A stretch of DNA of 64,000 bases from Pseudoxanthomonas helianthi (lineage in GTDB: Bacteria; Pseudomonadota; Gammaproteobacteria; Xanthomonadales; Xanthomonadaceae), in contig NZ_JAGKTC010000001.1 of assembly GCF_017939625.1 (NCBI RefSeq), positions 372,413-436,412 on the forward strand, given 5' to 3'. Each line of letters opens with the position of its first letter. The stretch's first letter is position 1. A program made the translations under genes and the position numbers. Shown here piece after piece: positions 9,149 to 16,942 of this stretch. The notes under the pieces are model-generated. The model saw nothing but the letters and a program-made list of their open reading frames with translations, ran no database searches and was not told the origin of the DNA.

Positions 9149-9718
9149 CTACTTGACTAGCAACCGCTTTCCGCTCTCGCAGAAATACTTGACCCCACCG
9201 CGCTCCAGCATCAAATCGACATCATATTCACCCTTCGGGACAGAGCTGTCGAGCGTGACGAGGACGTCATAACCTGCCGTCGCCAATGCAGGGACCTTAA
9301 AAAAGGTAGCTACATCTGCGCGCTCCCAGCCGGTCTTTGCCGGTATTCCATAATTCGCCCCATCGCCCTTGAGGACGATCTCGAACTCCCCCGCCGGAGC
9401 GTCCTGCGGATCGATAAAGAAACCCTCAAGACGCGTCGGACTATTCGCCTGAGCCGACAGATCTTTACCGTCATCCGGTGTCGTCAGCGAACACTGCTTC
9501 GTAGTCCACGTTGCGCCGGCCAAAACAGATGGCTCCTGGAGTTTAACCTGAGCACCATCAATCAACAGAGGAGAAGTTGCCGGCTTCTGCACGTCTGCCG
9601 GGTTCGTAGTGACTGCAGGTAAAGTTTCCGCCGATTGGCCTTCCACCTGTTCACTAGCCGATTGACTGCAGCCCGTCAAAGCGACCGCAATTACCATCAG
9701 TGCATTTCGAACTTTCAT
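9149..9718 (-). CDS. Predicted lipoprotein of the polysaccharide island
   Basis: 189 residues. The start MKVRNALMV was chosen because it gives a lipoprotein signal with lipobox LTGC (cysteine about residue 17) and follows a GGAGAA ribosome site 5 bases away; a longer frame upstream lacks both. The mature part has a low-complexity linker (Ser, Ala, Glu, Thr, Pro) and then a globular beta-rich domain with three cysteines. No family recognised. It lies in the glycosyltransferase island but nothing shows that it works on polysaccharide. Confidence 0.75.
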   Translation of the reverse strand: MKVRNALMVIAVALTGCSQSASEQVEGQSAETLPAVTTNPADVQKPATSPLLIDGAQVKLQEPSVLAGATWTTKQCSLTTPDDGKDLSAQANSPTRLEGFFIDPQDAPAGEFEIVLKGDGANYGIPAKTGWERADVATFFKVPALATAGYDVLVTLDSSVPKGEYDVDLMLERGGVKYFCESGKRLLVK

Positions 9719-9762
9719 ATTCTTCTCCGTATGATCCGCTAAATAAATGCTTGGCGATTCGT

Positions 9763-10611
9763 TCATTGCAGCCGGAACAAAAGACGATGGCAGGCTCGCG
9801 CAAAAGATTTCAGCCATGGATGACGTTCGATCAAACCGTTAATCCAACCATACCTAGCTCTGTAAGCAAGTAATTCATCGTACAGACCAAATCGATGCTC
9901 AAACAAATACTCTGCATTCTTTGCAAAAAACTGGACATTATCACGGAAGATATGTGCGTAAGTTGCCACTACCGCGGCGCGGTCCGAGGAGAAATTGGTC
10001 GTACGCGACGTTTGCTGAATTCGATAGTTGAACAAATACTCGTCCAATTGGATTACATCTCGCCCAAGGGCGACAATTTTGACCCAAAATTCGTAATCTT
10101 CGACTCCTCGCCGCAAAGATTGGTTGAAGCCGTTCACCAATTCCCAATCAGCCCGCCGAAACAAGCTCGTGACAAAAATTACGTTGTCGATGACAAGCTC
10201 GCGTAGGCTATAGGCGGGTAGACCCCAAGGTCCGCTTTCTGCGCCAAACTTGAGGGCTTTGCAGTATACGATTCCCACATTTGCATCGGCTCGCATCGCT
10301 GCGACGGCCTTTTCGACATAAGTGGGCTCGATCGTGTCATCCGCATCAAGGGGGAGTATGAATTCTCCCGAGCTTGCTTCGATCGCCCTGTTCCTTGCTG
10401 CCGCGGGGCCTGCATTTTCCTGATGAATGACTCGAGTCTTCGGCCAATGGGCACTAGCGATAATTTCCCGCGTACCGAGGTCGGTCGAACCATCGTCGAC
10501 CACGATTATTTCAATATCGGCGTAAGTCTGCCTCAATACAGACTCTATTGCCTCTCCCAACGTCATCCCGGCGTTAAAACACGGAATGACCACCGAAACC
10601 AAATTGGACAT
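9763..10611 (-). CDS. Family 2 glycosyltransferase
   Basis: 282 residues, a soluble GT-A fold enzyme. It begins VSVVIPCFNAGMTLGEAI, has IIVVDDGSTD, the sugar-nucleotide and metal-binding LPLDADDTIEP (DxD), and the acceptor-side block RRGVEDYEFWVKI with the conserved E-D-x-E/D-F-W pattern. Likely adds one sugar to the O-antigen precursor on the cytosolic face; donor and linkage unknown. Codon use is A/T-richer than housekeeping neighbours. It follows the 10623-11783 glycosyltransferase with an 11-base gap, apparently the last gene of the wzm-wzt transcription unit. Confidence 0.9.
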   Translation of the reverse strand: MSNLVSVVIPCFNAGMTLGEAIESVLRQTYADIEIIVVDDGSTDLGTREIIASAHWPKTRVIHQENAGPAAARNRAIEASSGEFILPLDADDTIEPTYVEKAVAAMRADANVGIVYCKALKFGAESGPWGLPAYSLRELVIDNVIFVTSLFRRADWELVNGFNQSLRRGVEDYEFWVKIVALGRDVIQLDEYLFNYRIQQTSRTTNFSSDRAAVVATYAHIFRDNVQFFAKNAEYLFEHRFGLYDELLAYRARYGWINGLIERHPWLKSFARACHRLLFRLQ

Positions 10612-10622
10612 GACGTTCCCTG

Positions 10623-11783
10623 TCAGTTTTTTGTGCCAGCCAGCTTCCTGAACGCCTTCGCTAATGTCGGCACTACTCCAATTTCAAGACTAGACCACAT
10701 CAGCTTGTCGAGTAGACCAGGATTCGCAGACATGCGCAGAGTCGGCCACTGCTGAGCCGTCAACGCGTCCGTAGCGTCGCCGGAACCCTTCTTGGGCTTG
10801 ACCGCTAAGATTTGCGCATCACTCGCTCCGAATGGATCGGGAATCTGCTCAGACAGGCCTGGCTCCCGGTACGCCGCTCTGGCCTCGTTGGATATCTTCC
10901 TGCCATCCGCGTAAGCAGCGTAACTCCACGGCAGTTTGCCAAGTTCGACCTGCCCATTGGCCTCGAGCAGCGAAACGTACTGCCGGTACAGCTTTTCAAA
11001 CGTTGGCCGATTCTCGGGAGTTAGCCACCATCCCATTGCGCGTTCGATCATCCCCGAATCGAAGCCGGAAAAATGGATGAAGCGCAGCGGATCCCCATTC
11101 ACCACGTAGCGTCCGCCCTCTTCCCTCAGATCGCTGCCCAGCAACGACCATGTGGCGAAGTCATAGCCATGATGCTTGAGGATATGAACGTCGAAAAAGC
11201 TCGGCGCCAGGTCGATCCACTTCTGATCAGTGAATATCCCGCGCGGGATATCGTCGTAACAGAACCAGAAAAGCCGCTCTGCCCACCATTCGAGGAACTG
11301 GATGGCGTTATCGCTGCGGCTTACCGCAAGGAAGCCGAGGTTGAAGGTGCCGTGTGCCAGCGAACTGATTTCCATGTCGATATTTCCGGGTCGCAGCAAA
11401 TGCGGGCACACCACGACCGTGGCTTCATCCAGTTTGTTTTCCAATTCGATAAAATCGCTGTAGACCAGAACATCCGGATCAAGGTAGACAAATTTGTCGG
11501 CTTCCGGGAATCGGTCGAGCAAGTTGCGCATGAATTGCCCCTTCACCGCAGTCGATGCTTCGACAATCGAATGCCGGAACATAAACTGGTCGAAATTGCC
11601 CCAATCGGCGTCCTTGGCCAGAACCACGTGATCGAAATGCGGAAAATCGAGAGCCACCTGCGGCGCCTCGCGTTCGACCAGGCACAGGACAAATACAGCG
11701 TCGCGGCAGTTGCGTTTGACCGATTCGGCCAACGCCATGGCCTTTGGCAGATAGTTGGAGCAAATCGAGGTGAAATAAATCAT
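10623..11783 (-). CDS. GT8-like nucleotide-sugar glycosyltransferase
   Basis: 386 residues. It begins MIYFTSICSNYLPKAMALAESV, an N-terminus typical of GT8/GT24-type GT-A enzymes, and has the metal-binding motif in FVYLDPDVLVYSDF (DPD, near residue 97) and the GTFNLGFLAVSR block. A 3' extension after residue 300 is poorly conserved. The start is supported by AAGGAAG 8 bases upstream and by a four-base ATGA overlap with the preceding sulfotransferase gene; 12 extra codons upstream were rejected. Probably a cytosolic O-antigen transferase; donor unknown. Confidence 0.85.
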   Translation of the reverse strand: MIYFTSICSNYLPKAMALAESVKRNCRDAVFVLCLVEREAPQVALDFPHFDHVVLAKDADWGNFDQFMFRHSIVEASTAVKGQFMRNLLDRFPEADKFVYLDPDVLVYSDFIELENKLDEATVVVCPHLLRPGNIDMEISSLAHGTFNLGFLAVSRSDNAIQFLEWWAERLFWFCYDDIPRGIFTDQKWIDLAPSFFDVHILKHHGYDFATWSLLGSDLREEGGRYVVNGDPLRFIHFSGFDSGMIERAMGWWLTPENRPTFEKLYRQYVSLLEANGQVELGKLPWSYAAYADGRKISNEARAAYREPGLSEQIPDPFGASDAQILAVKPKKGSGDATDALTAQQWPTLRMSANPGLLDKLMWSSLEIGVVPTLAKAFRKLAGTKN

Positions 11784-13504
11784 GGTGCGCTTCCTTTGGC
11801 GGCCTTCCTGTCCATCCATTTCCGAAGCTGGCGGCCAACCAAGGTCGCTTCGTACTGGTCAAGTCGTGATTGTAGGGCATCGCCCCTGCTCGAAGCAGCC
11901 TGCAACTGATCGAGCAGACCCTCACGGATGCGCATGGCCTCCTCGGACCACGCGATCTGCCTAGCCAGCCCCAGTTCGGTCTCTGCCAGCTCCAAGCGCA
12001 CCTGCGCCAATGCCGCCTGCAGCTCCTCTTGCTTCGCCACCGCCGCATCCGACCAAGTCAACTGTGCGACCAGCTTCAAATTAGTCTCCGCCAGTTCCGC
12101 CTGCAGGCGGTCGAGCTGAGCTGCCTCCAATTCGGCCCGGACCAGCTGTTCGGTCAGTTCCGAGTGCGCCTGCGCCGATGCCGCCTGCAGCTCCTCCTGC
12201 TTCGCCACTGCCGCATCCGACCAGGCCAATTGTGCGGCCAGCTTCGAATGCGTCTCCGCCAGCTCGGCCTGCAACCCCTCCTGCTTCGCCACCGCTGCAT
12301 CCGACCAGGCCAATTGTGCGGCCAGCTTCGAATGCGTTTCCGCCAATTCCGCCTGCAGCTCCTCCTGCTTCGCCACCGCCGCATCCGACCAAGCCAATTG
12401 TGCGGCCAGCTTCGAATGCGTCTCCGCCAGTTCGGCCTGCAACTCCTCCTGCTTCGCCACCGCCGCATCCGACCAGGCCAGTTGTGCGGCCAGCTTCGAA
12501 TGCGTCTCCGCCAGTTCCGCCTGCAGCCGCTCACGCTCGGCCACCGCCGATTCGGTCCAAGCCAGCTGCGCATGAAACTCCGAGCGCACTGCGTAAACTT
12601 CATTACGTGCCGCTTCCGCGTCACGACGAAAATGCAGGCACATATGCGATAGCGATTCGATCAGTACCCTTGAACCCTCCAGCGACTGTTCCAACCGCTG
12701 GGCCAACTCGTCAAATACGCTTGGTCTTACCGACCTGCCTTCGGCCAAGTCAATGAATCGTGCGTAGGCCTCTCCGGCGATCTTCGCCACCGGCGTCGCC
12801 GATTCCAGGCCCTCGCTTGCGCCGAAATGCCGATCTTCGCAGGCGACAAAGCTATCCAACGCCGCTTGCCCTGCCCCTCCATCGATACTCACGCCCAGCG
12901 ATTGCAGTGCCGTCCGCATGGCGGCCAAGGGTGCACGCATCAGTTGATCGTAGGTCAGAACGAAACGGCGCAGACGACGTGAATCACGCTCTGCGGCCAG
13001 CATGTATCTCAACCACAGCACTTCGGACACCAGTGCTGGCCAATCATTGCGCCGATGGATCGATGCCGCGACTTCCCGTGGATGCCTGGCAACCAGCAAC
13101 ACGCGCGGCTCGGCTCCTGCTTTCGCCAAGCCATTCCGCCACGCCGGCAGCAATCTACACAATCGTGGATCCTTGATTGCGAATACAGGCGTAGTCGCGA
13201 ACTCCTCCCGCACCATTTCGGCGATGGCCATACCGGCTACCTTCGCGGCCTCCGTCTGCTGCCACCCCTGCGGCAAGGCACGAATATCATCCCAGCGCCT
13301 GTCAAGCGCATCGAGCAGCTTATCGTCGATAGCGACCGCACGCGCATGTTCGAAATATCCTTTCGGATTGTCTTCGCCGGGCTCCAGCAACGAGCTCCCC
13401 AACGGAATGCCCAGCCTCTCGAGGCTGCCGGTTACTGCCGAAGTCCCGCTGCGGTGCATACCCGCAACCAGAAGGCCGACTCTCCGGTCGCGCACGCCGT
13501 CCAT
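11780..13504 (-). CDS. Sulfotransferase-domain protein with long heptad-repeat coiled coil
   Basis: About 574 residues. The N-terminal 255 or so form a PAPS-dependent sulfotransferase: P-loop-like 5'-phosphosulfate motif VAGMHRSGTSAVTGSL (residues about 14-29) and 3'-phosphate motif LVARHPREVAASIHRR (about 137-152), with the NPKGYFE segment found in polysaccharide-locus members. From about 260 to 555 there is a continuous coiled coil, six units of which are tandem 28-residue (four-heptad) repeats. The tail (LVGRQLRKWMDRKAAKG) is basic and amphipathic. The ATG overlaps the wzt stop (TGATG); a GTG 12 bases upstream is the alternative. Overlaps the next gene by ATGA. Likely caps or decorates O-antigen; a chain-length ruler role is inferred. 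Confidence 0.8.
   Translation of the reverse strand: MDGVRDRRVGLLVAGMHRSGTSAVTGSLERLGIPLGSSLLEPGEDNPKGYFEHARAVAIDDKLLDALDRRWDDIRALPQGWQQTEAAKVAGMAIAEMVREEFATTPVFAIKDPRLCRLLPAWRNGLAKAGAEPRVLLVARHPREVAASIHRRNDWPALVSEVLWLRYMLAAERDSRRLRRFVLTYDQLMRAPLAAMRTALQSLGVSIDGGAGQAALDSFVACEDRHFGASEGLESATPVAKIAGEAYARFIDLAEGRSVRPSVFDELAQRLEQSLEGSRVLIESLSHMCLHFRRDAEAARNEVYAVRSEFHAQLAWTESAVAERERLQAELAETHSKLAAQLAWSDAAVAKQEELQAELAETHSKLAAQLAWSDAAVAKQEELQAELAETHSKLAAQLAWSDAAVAKQEGLQAELAETHSKLAAQLAWSDAAVAKQEELQAASAQAHSELTEQLVRAELEAAQLDRLQAELAETNLKLVAQLTWSDAAVAKQEELQAALAQVRLELAETELGLARQIAWSEEAMRIREGLLDQLQAASSRGDALQSRLDQYEATLVGRQLRKWMDRKAAKGSAP
12023..12526 (-). repeat. 84-bp tandem repeat, six units, inside the sulfotransferase gene
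   Basis: Six consecutive 84-bp units encode 28-residue blocks beginning LQAELAET and containing LAWSDAAVAKQEE. Four units are nearly identical in DNA as well as protein; the fifth (about 12107-12190) is diverged; the sixth is close to consensus. Degenerate units flank both sides. The unit is exactly four heptads, so gain or loss of a copy would keep both reading frame and coiled-coil register. No spacers, so not a CRISPR. Confidence 0.92.
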
Positions 13505-14850
13505 CAGCTGCGCCACTCCGCGCTATCCTCAACCACTAGGTCCACCAGCGCGGTGGAGCGCAACACGCCAGTCGGTTGTACGCGAAACATCGCCACATCG
13601 ATGTGGCGATCGATATAGTCCTCCATATCTCCATCACTGGCCAAACAGCCAGCATTGAGAAAGTACATCCCCGGATTAAGTAGACAACGGAAACGGAAAG
13701 ACACTTCGATTGTTGCGCCTGCTGGCACGAGTGACATGTGCTGATCATCGCGATCGGTGGCGTGGCCACCGATCTCCACTCCCGTGATGGTGCGAATCAT
13801 CATTCCACAACGCACCCGGGCCAAACTGCGCCCAACCATTACGCGATAGGTGTAGATGTATTCCTCGCCATGCACCAGCACATTCACGCGCTGACCGCTG
13901 ACATCCAGCAATCGCGGATCGTCGATCTTGGCGCCACGATCGGCATAGGAAACGGTGCTGACAGGCCGCATTTCAGGATCGAACCAGGCCAGTTGCGCAT
14001 CCTGTTGCGGCTTCGCATGTTCCTGAATCACGGAACGCATCTGATTCACGTCGACATCGCCCTCGCGATCATTGCGAATGGCTTCGCGAATTGCAGGCTG
14101 ACGACCTGGGGGTGCGTAGATCATTTTCTGGTACTGGGCCACTACCCTGCGCGGCGCCCCCCGAAAAAGCACCTCGCCATGATCGATAAGAATCGCTTCG
14201 TCGCAAAGATCCACGACGGTCCCGGCAGAATGGGATACGAACAGCACTGTCGCCCCGGATTCGCGTATTTGCTCGATACGGGAAAAACATTTGCGTTGAA
14301 AGGCCTCGTCGCCTACCGACAGCGCCTCGTCTACCACCAAAATTTCCGGAGTGACATTGATCGCAACCGCAAAAGCCAGACGCACGTACATGCCACTGGA
14401 GTAGCTCTTTACTGGCTGATCGATGAATTCGCCGATATCTGCAAAAGCGAGGATGTCCCCCAATCGCACGTCGATCTCGTCGCGCCCCAGACCTAAAATG
14501 GAGGCATTGAGATACACATTCTCGCGCCCCGTGAATTCCGGATTGAAGCCAGCGCCCAGCTCCAGCAGCGCGGCAATGCGCCCATTCACCTGTACCGCCC
14601 CGCTGCTCGGCGCCAAAGTCCCGCAGATGATCTGCAATAACGTGGACTTACCCGAGCCATTGCGCCCCACAATGCCGACGCACTGACCTCGACCGATTTC
14701 AAGGTCAATACCTCGAAGCGCGTGAAACTCACGCCGCCAGTGCAAGCCTTGACGGGGATCGAACAACTCAAGTAGCCGATGGTGCGGCTTATCGTAAATC
14801 GGGAACATCTTGTGTACACCCGAAATACGGATCGCCGGATTAGAGGACAT
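13504..14850 (-). CDS. wzt: O-antigen/polysaccharide ABC exporter ATP-binding protein with C-terminal substrate domain
   Basis: 448 residues. The nucleotide-binding domain (about 1-245) has Walker A GRNGSGKST, signature KSYSSGMYVRLAFA, Walker B ILVVDEALSVGD and the H-loop FVSHSAGTV. The remaining 200 residues form a separate C-terminal domain with the beta-rich pattern of Wzt carbohydrate-binding domains, which in E. coli O8/O9a recognise the modified non-reducing end of the finished glycan. Start MSSNPAIRISGVHKMF overlaps the end of wzm by 11 bases; a 46-residue upstream extension has no homology. Downstream gene is coupled by TGATG. Drives export of polysaccharide across the inner membrane. 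Confidence 0.93.
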   Translation of the reverse strand: MSSNPAIRISGVHKMFPIYDKPHHRLLELFDPRQGLHWRREFHALRGIDLEIGRGQCVGIVGRNGSGKSTLLQIICGTLAPSSGAVQVNGRIAALLELGAGFNPEFTGRENVYLNASILGLGRDEIDVRLGDILAFADIGEFIDQPVKSYSSGMYVRLAFAVAINVTPEILVVDEALSVGDEAFQRKCFSRIEQIRESGATVLFVSHSAGTVVDLCDEAILIDHGEVLFRGAPRRVVAQYQKMIYAPPGRQPAIREAIRNDREGDVDVNQMRSVIQEHAKPQQDAQLAWFDPEMRPVSTVSYADRGAKIDDPRLLDVSGQRVNVLVHGEEYIYTYRVMVGRSLARVRCGMMIRTITGVEIGGHATDRDDQHMSLVPAGATIEVSFRFRCLLNPGMYFLNAGCLASDGDMEDYIDRHIDVAMFRVQPTGVLRSTALVDLVVEDSAEWRS

Positions 14851-15676
14851 CGGCGAACCCTTTGCGAACATATGCGAACCACGCGTAAGAAAGCCATGCA
14901 AAGCATGCTGCGACCAGCGCGTACAGGGCCAGCCCTCGCCAGTCGGGCAGCGCTCCCCAAACCATGACTGCACGCGCCTGATCCACAATGAATGACAACG
15001 GATTGAGCAGAAATACCAAGCGATACTTCTCGGGCACCGAAGCAGCGGGAACCATTGCGGAGGACAGGAACAGCAGCGCCATGCTAATCATGCCTATCAC
15101 CTGCTGTATATCTCGCAGATAGACGGCGAGTGCCGCCAACAACCAAGACAAGCCAAGCGCCACTATTGCCAACGGCAGAAGAACCAACGGCAACAGCACG
15201 ATGGTCCAATCGAACGCGTGATCTAACAGCAAGCGAAGACCAATGAATACGAGCACATTCATCAAACAATGAAACAGTGCAGACAGCAGCATGGGCCATG
15301 GCAGGATGCCCAATGGAAACACCACCCGCTTGACGAAGGCTGGATTTCCCACGATCAAGTCGGGCGCGCGCATCATGCACTCGGACAAAAGGAAATACAC
15401 CACCAGTCCTGAGAACAATACCACCGCAAAATGACTGTTCGCTGCCTGTGGCTCGGGCCATCGTCCATTCATGACAGTACCGAATGCGAAGGTGTATATC
15501 CACGACAACAAGAGCGGATTCGCCAGTGACCAGAAAATACCCAGGCTGGCGCCACGATAACGCCCACTGATCTCGCGCTTTGTCAATTCAGCCACCAATG
15601 CGCGATGACTCCATAACTCACGCAAAGGCGCTAGTGGAAAAAGCATACGATTGTCGAAACCCATAGAACCCGCCAT
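14840..15676 (-). CDS. wzm: O-antigen/polysaccharide ABC exporter permease
   Basis: 278 residues, ABC-2 type permease with six predicted membrane helices. The N-terminal cytosolic helix ELTKREISGRYRGASLGIFW is the family hallmark, and the LNPLSFIVDQAR motif precedes the last helices. With Wzt it exports undecaprenyl-linked O-antigen. The ATG lies one base after the metB stop, so the exporter is probably co-transcribed with the transsulfuration genes. An upstream in-frame GTG inside metB is the alternative start. Confidence 0.93.
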   Translation of the reverse strand: MAGSMGFDNRMLFPLAPLRELWSHRALVAELTKREISGRYRGASLGIFWSLANPLLLSWIYTFAFGTVMNGRWPEPQAANSHFAVVLFSGLVVYFLLSECMMRAPDLIVGNPAFVKRVVFPLGILPWPMLLSALFHCLMNVLVFIGLRLLLDHAFDWTIVLLPLVLLPLAIVALGLSWLLAALAVYLRDIQQVIGMISMALLFLSSAMVPAASVPEKYRLVFLLNPLSFIVDQARAVMVWGALPDWRGLALYALVAACFAWLSYAWFAYVRKGFADVL

Positions 15677-15677
15677 A

Positions 15678-16871
15678 TCATGCGCTCTTGGCAACACTCA
15701 ATCCGTGTTGCAAATCCCCACGCAAATCCGATTCATCCTCGACACCCACACTCAATCGCACCAACGAATCACCGATACCAAGCCGCGCTCGTCGTTCGGA
15801 CGGAATCGACGCATGCGTCATCACCGCCGGGTGGTTGATCAGGCTCTCTACGCCACCGAGCGATTCGGCCAAAGTGAACAACTTGATGTTCTCGCACAGT
15901 TTCTTGGCCGCGCCGAAGCCGCCCTTCAGCACGATCGAGACGATGCCGCCGTAGCCTTGCATCTGGCGGCTGGCGAGTTCGTGCTGCGAGTGCGATTTCA
16001 GGCCGGGGTAGATGACCTTCTCGATAGCCGGATGGGTCTCCAGCCACTGCGCCAGCGCCAGCGCATTCTCGCAGTGGGCTTTCATACGCAAGTGCAGGGT
16101 CTTCAGCCCGCGAAGGGCGAGGAAACTATCGAACGGCCCTTGCACGGCACCAATCGAGTTCTGCAGGAACACCATCTGCTCAGCCAATTCCGCGTTATCG
16201 CCGACCACGGCGATGCCACCCACCATGTCGGAGTGTCCGTTGAGGTACTTGGTCGCGGAGTGCACGACGACGTCGGCGCCGAGTTGCAGCGGGCGCTGCA
16301 GGATCGGCGAGGCGAAGGTGTTGTCGACGACGACGATCAGGCCGTGCCTGTGCGCGATTTCGGCGACCGCGGCGATGTCGACGATCTTCAGCATCGGGTT
16401 GGTCGGGGTTTCGATCCAGACCAGTTTCGTCTTCGGGGTGATCGCGGCTTCGAATGCGGCCAGGTCGGTCAGGTCGACGAAGCTGAAGTCCAGTGCGGCG
16501 CTGCGCTTGCGTACGCGTTCGAACAGACGGTAGCTGCCGCCGTAGATGTCGTCCATCGCGACGACGTGGCTGCCGCTGTCCAGCAGTTCCAGCACGGTCG
16601 AAGTGGCGGCCATGCCCGAGGCGAAGGCGAAGCCGCGCGTGCCGCCTTCCAGCGCGGCGACGCAACGCTCGTAGGCGAAGCGCGTGGGGTTGTGGGTGCG
16701 CGAGTACTCGAAGCCCTGATGCACGCCGGGACTGCTTTGCGCGTAGGTCGATGTCGCGTAGATCGGCGGCATCACCGCGCCGGTGCTGGGGTCGGGCGAC
16801 TGCCCGCCGTGGATGGCGAGGGTGCCCAGCGCGAGTTCGCCTGCCTTGGCGCTCGAATTCGGATCCGACAT
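15678..16871 (-). CDS. metB: Cystathionine gamma-synthase/lyase family PLP enzyme
   Basis: About 397 residues, Cys/Met-metabolism PLP family. Seen: YSRTHNPTRFAYE, SGMAATSTVLELL, the VVDNTF aspartate that contacts the PLP ring nitrogen, and the PLP lysine in HSATKYLNGHSD (K208). Pairing with cystathionine beta-synthase directly upstream suggests reverse transsulfuration (cystathionine to cysteine), although gamma-synthase activity cannot be excluded. ATG at 16871 follows GGAAA; ATG at 16883 adds four residues. In Xanthomonas metB is the conserved right border of the LPS locus. Confidence 0.92.
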   Translation of the reverse strand: MSDPNSSAKAGELALGTLAIHGGQSPDPSTGAVMPPIYATSTYAQSSPGVHQGFEYSRTHNPTRFAYERCVAALEGGTRGFAFASGMAATSTVLELLDSGSHVVAMDDIYGGSYRLFERVRKRSAALDFSFVDLTDLAAFEAAITPKTKLVWIETPTNPMLKIVDIAAVAEIAHRHGLIVVVDNTFASPILQRPLQLGADVVVHSATKYLNGHSDMVGGIAVVGDNAELAEQMVFLQNSIGAVQGPFDSFLALRGLKTLHLRMKAHCENALALAQWLETHPAIEKVIYPGLKSHSQHELASRQMQGYGGIVSIVLKGGFGAAKKLCENIKLFTLAESLGGVESLINHPAVMTHASIPSERRARLGIGDSLVRLSVGVEDESDLRGDLQHGLSVAKSA

Positions 16872-16942
16872 AAGGGTTTCCATGAAAACTGGTGGATTCT
16901 ACCGATCCGGGCTGAACGGGTTTTCGCAGGCCCGGCGGGCCG

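Noticed and set aside
12023-12526. Possible CRISPR array because of regular repeats
   Set aside because: Repeats are contiguous without spacers, 84 bp long, in frame, and no cas genes are near.
12029-12756. Repetitive frames antisense to the coiled-coil repeat, looking like leucine- or proline-rich repeat proteins
   Set aside because: Their periodicity is that of the 84-bp repeat read in other frames; the minus-strand frame alone continues into a sulfotransferase domain and couples to neighbours.
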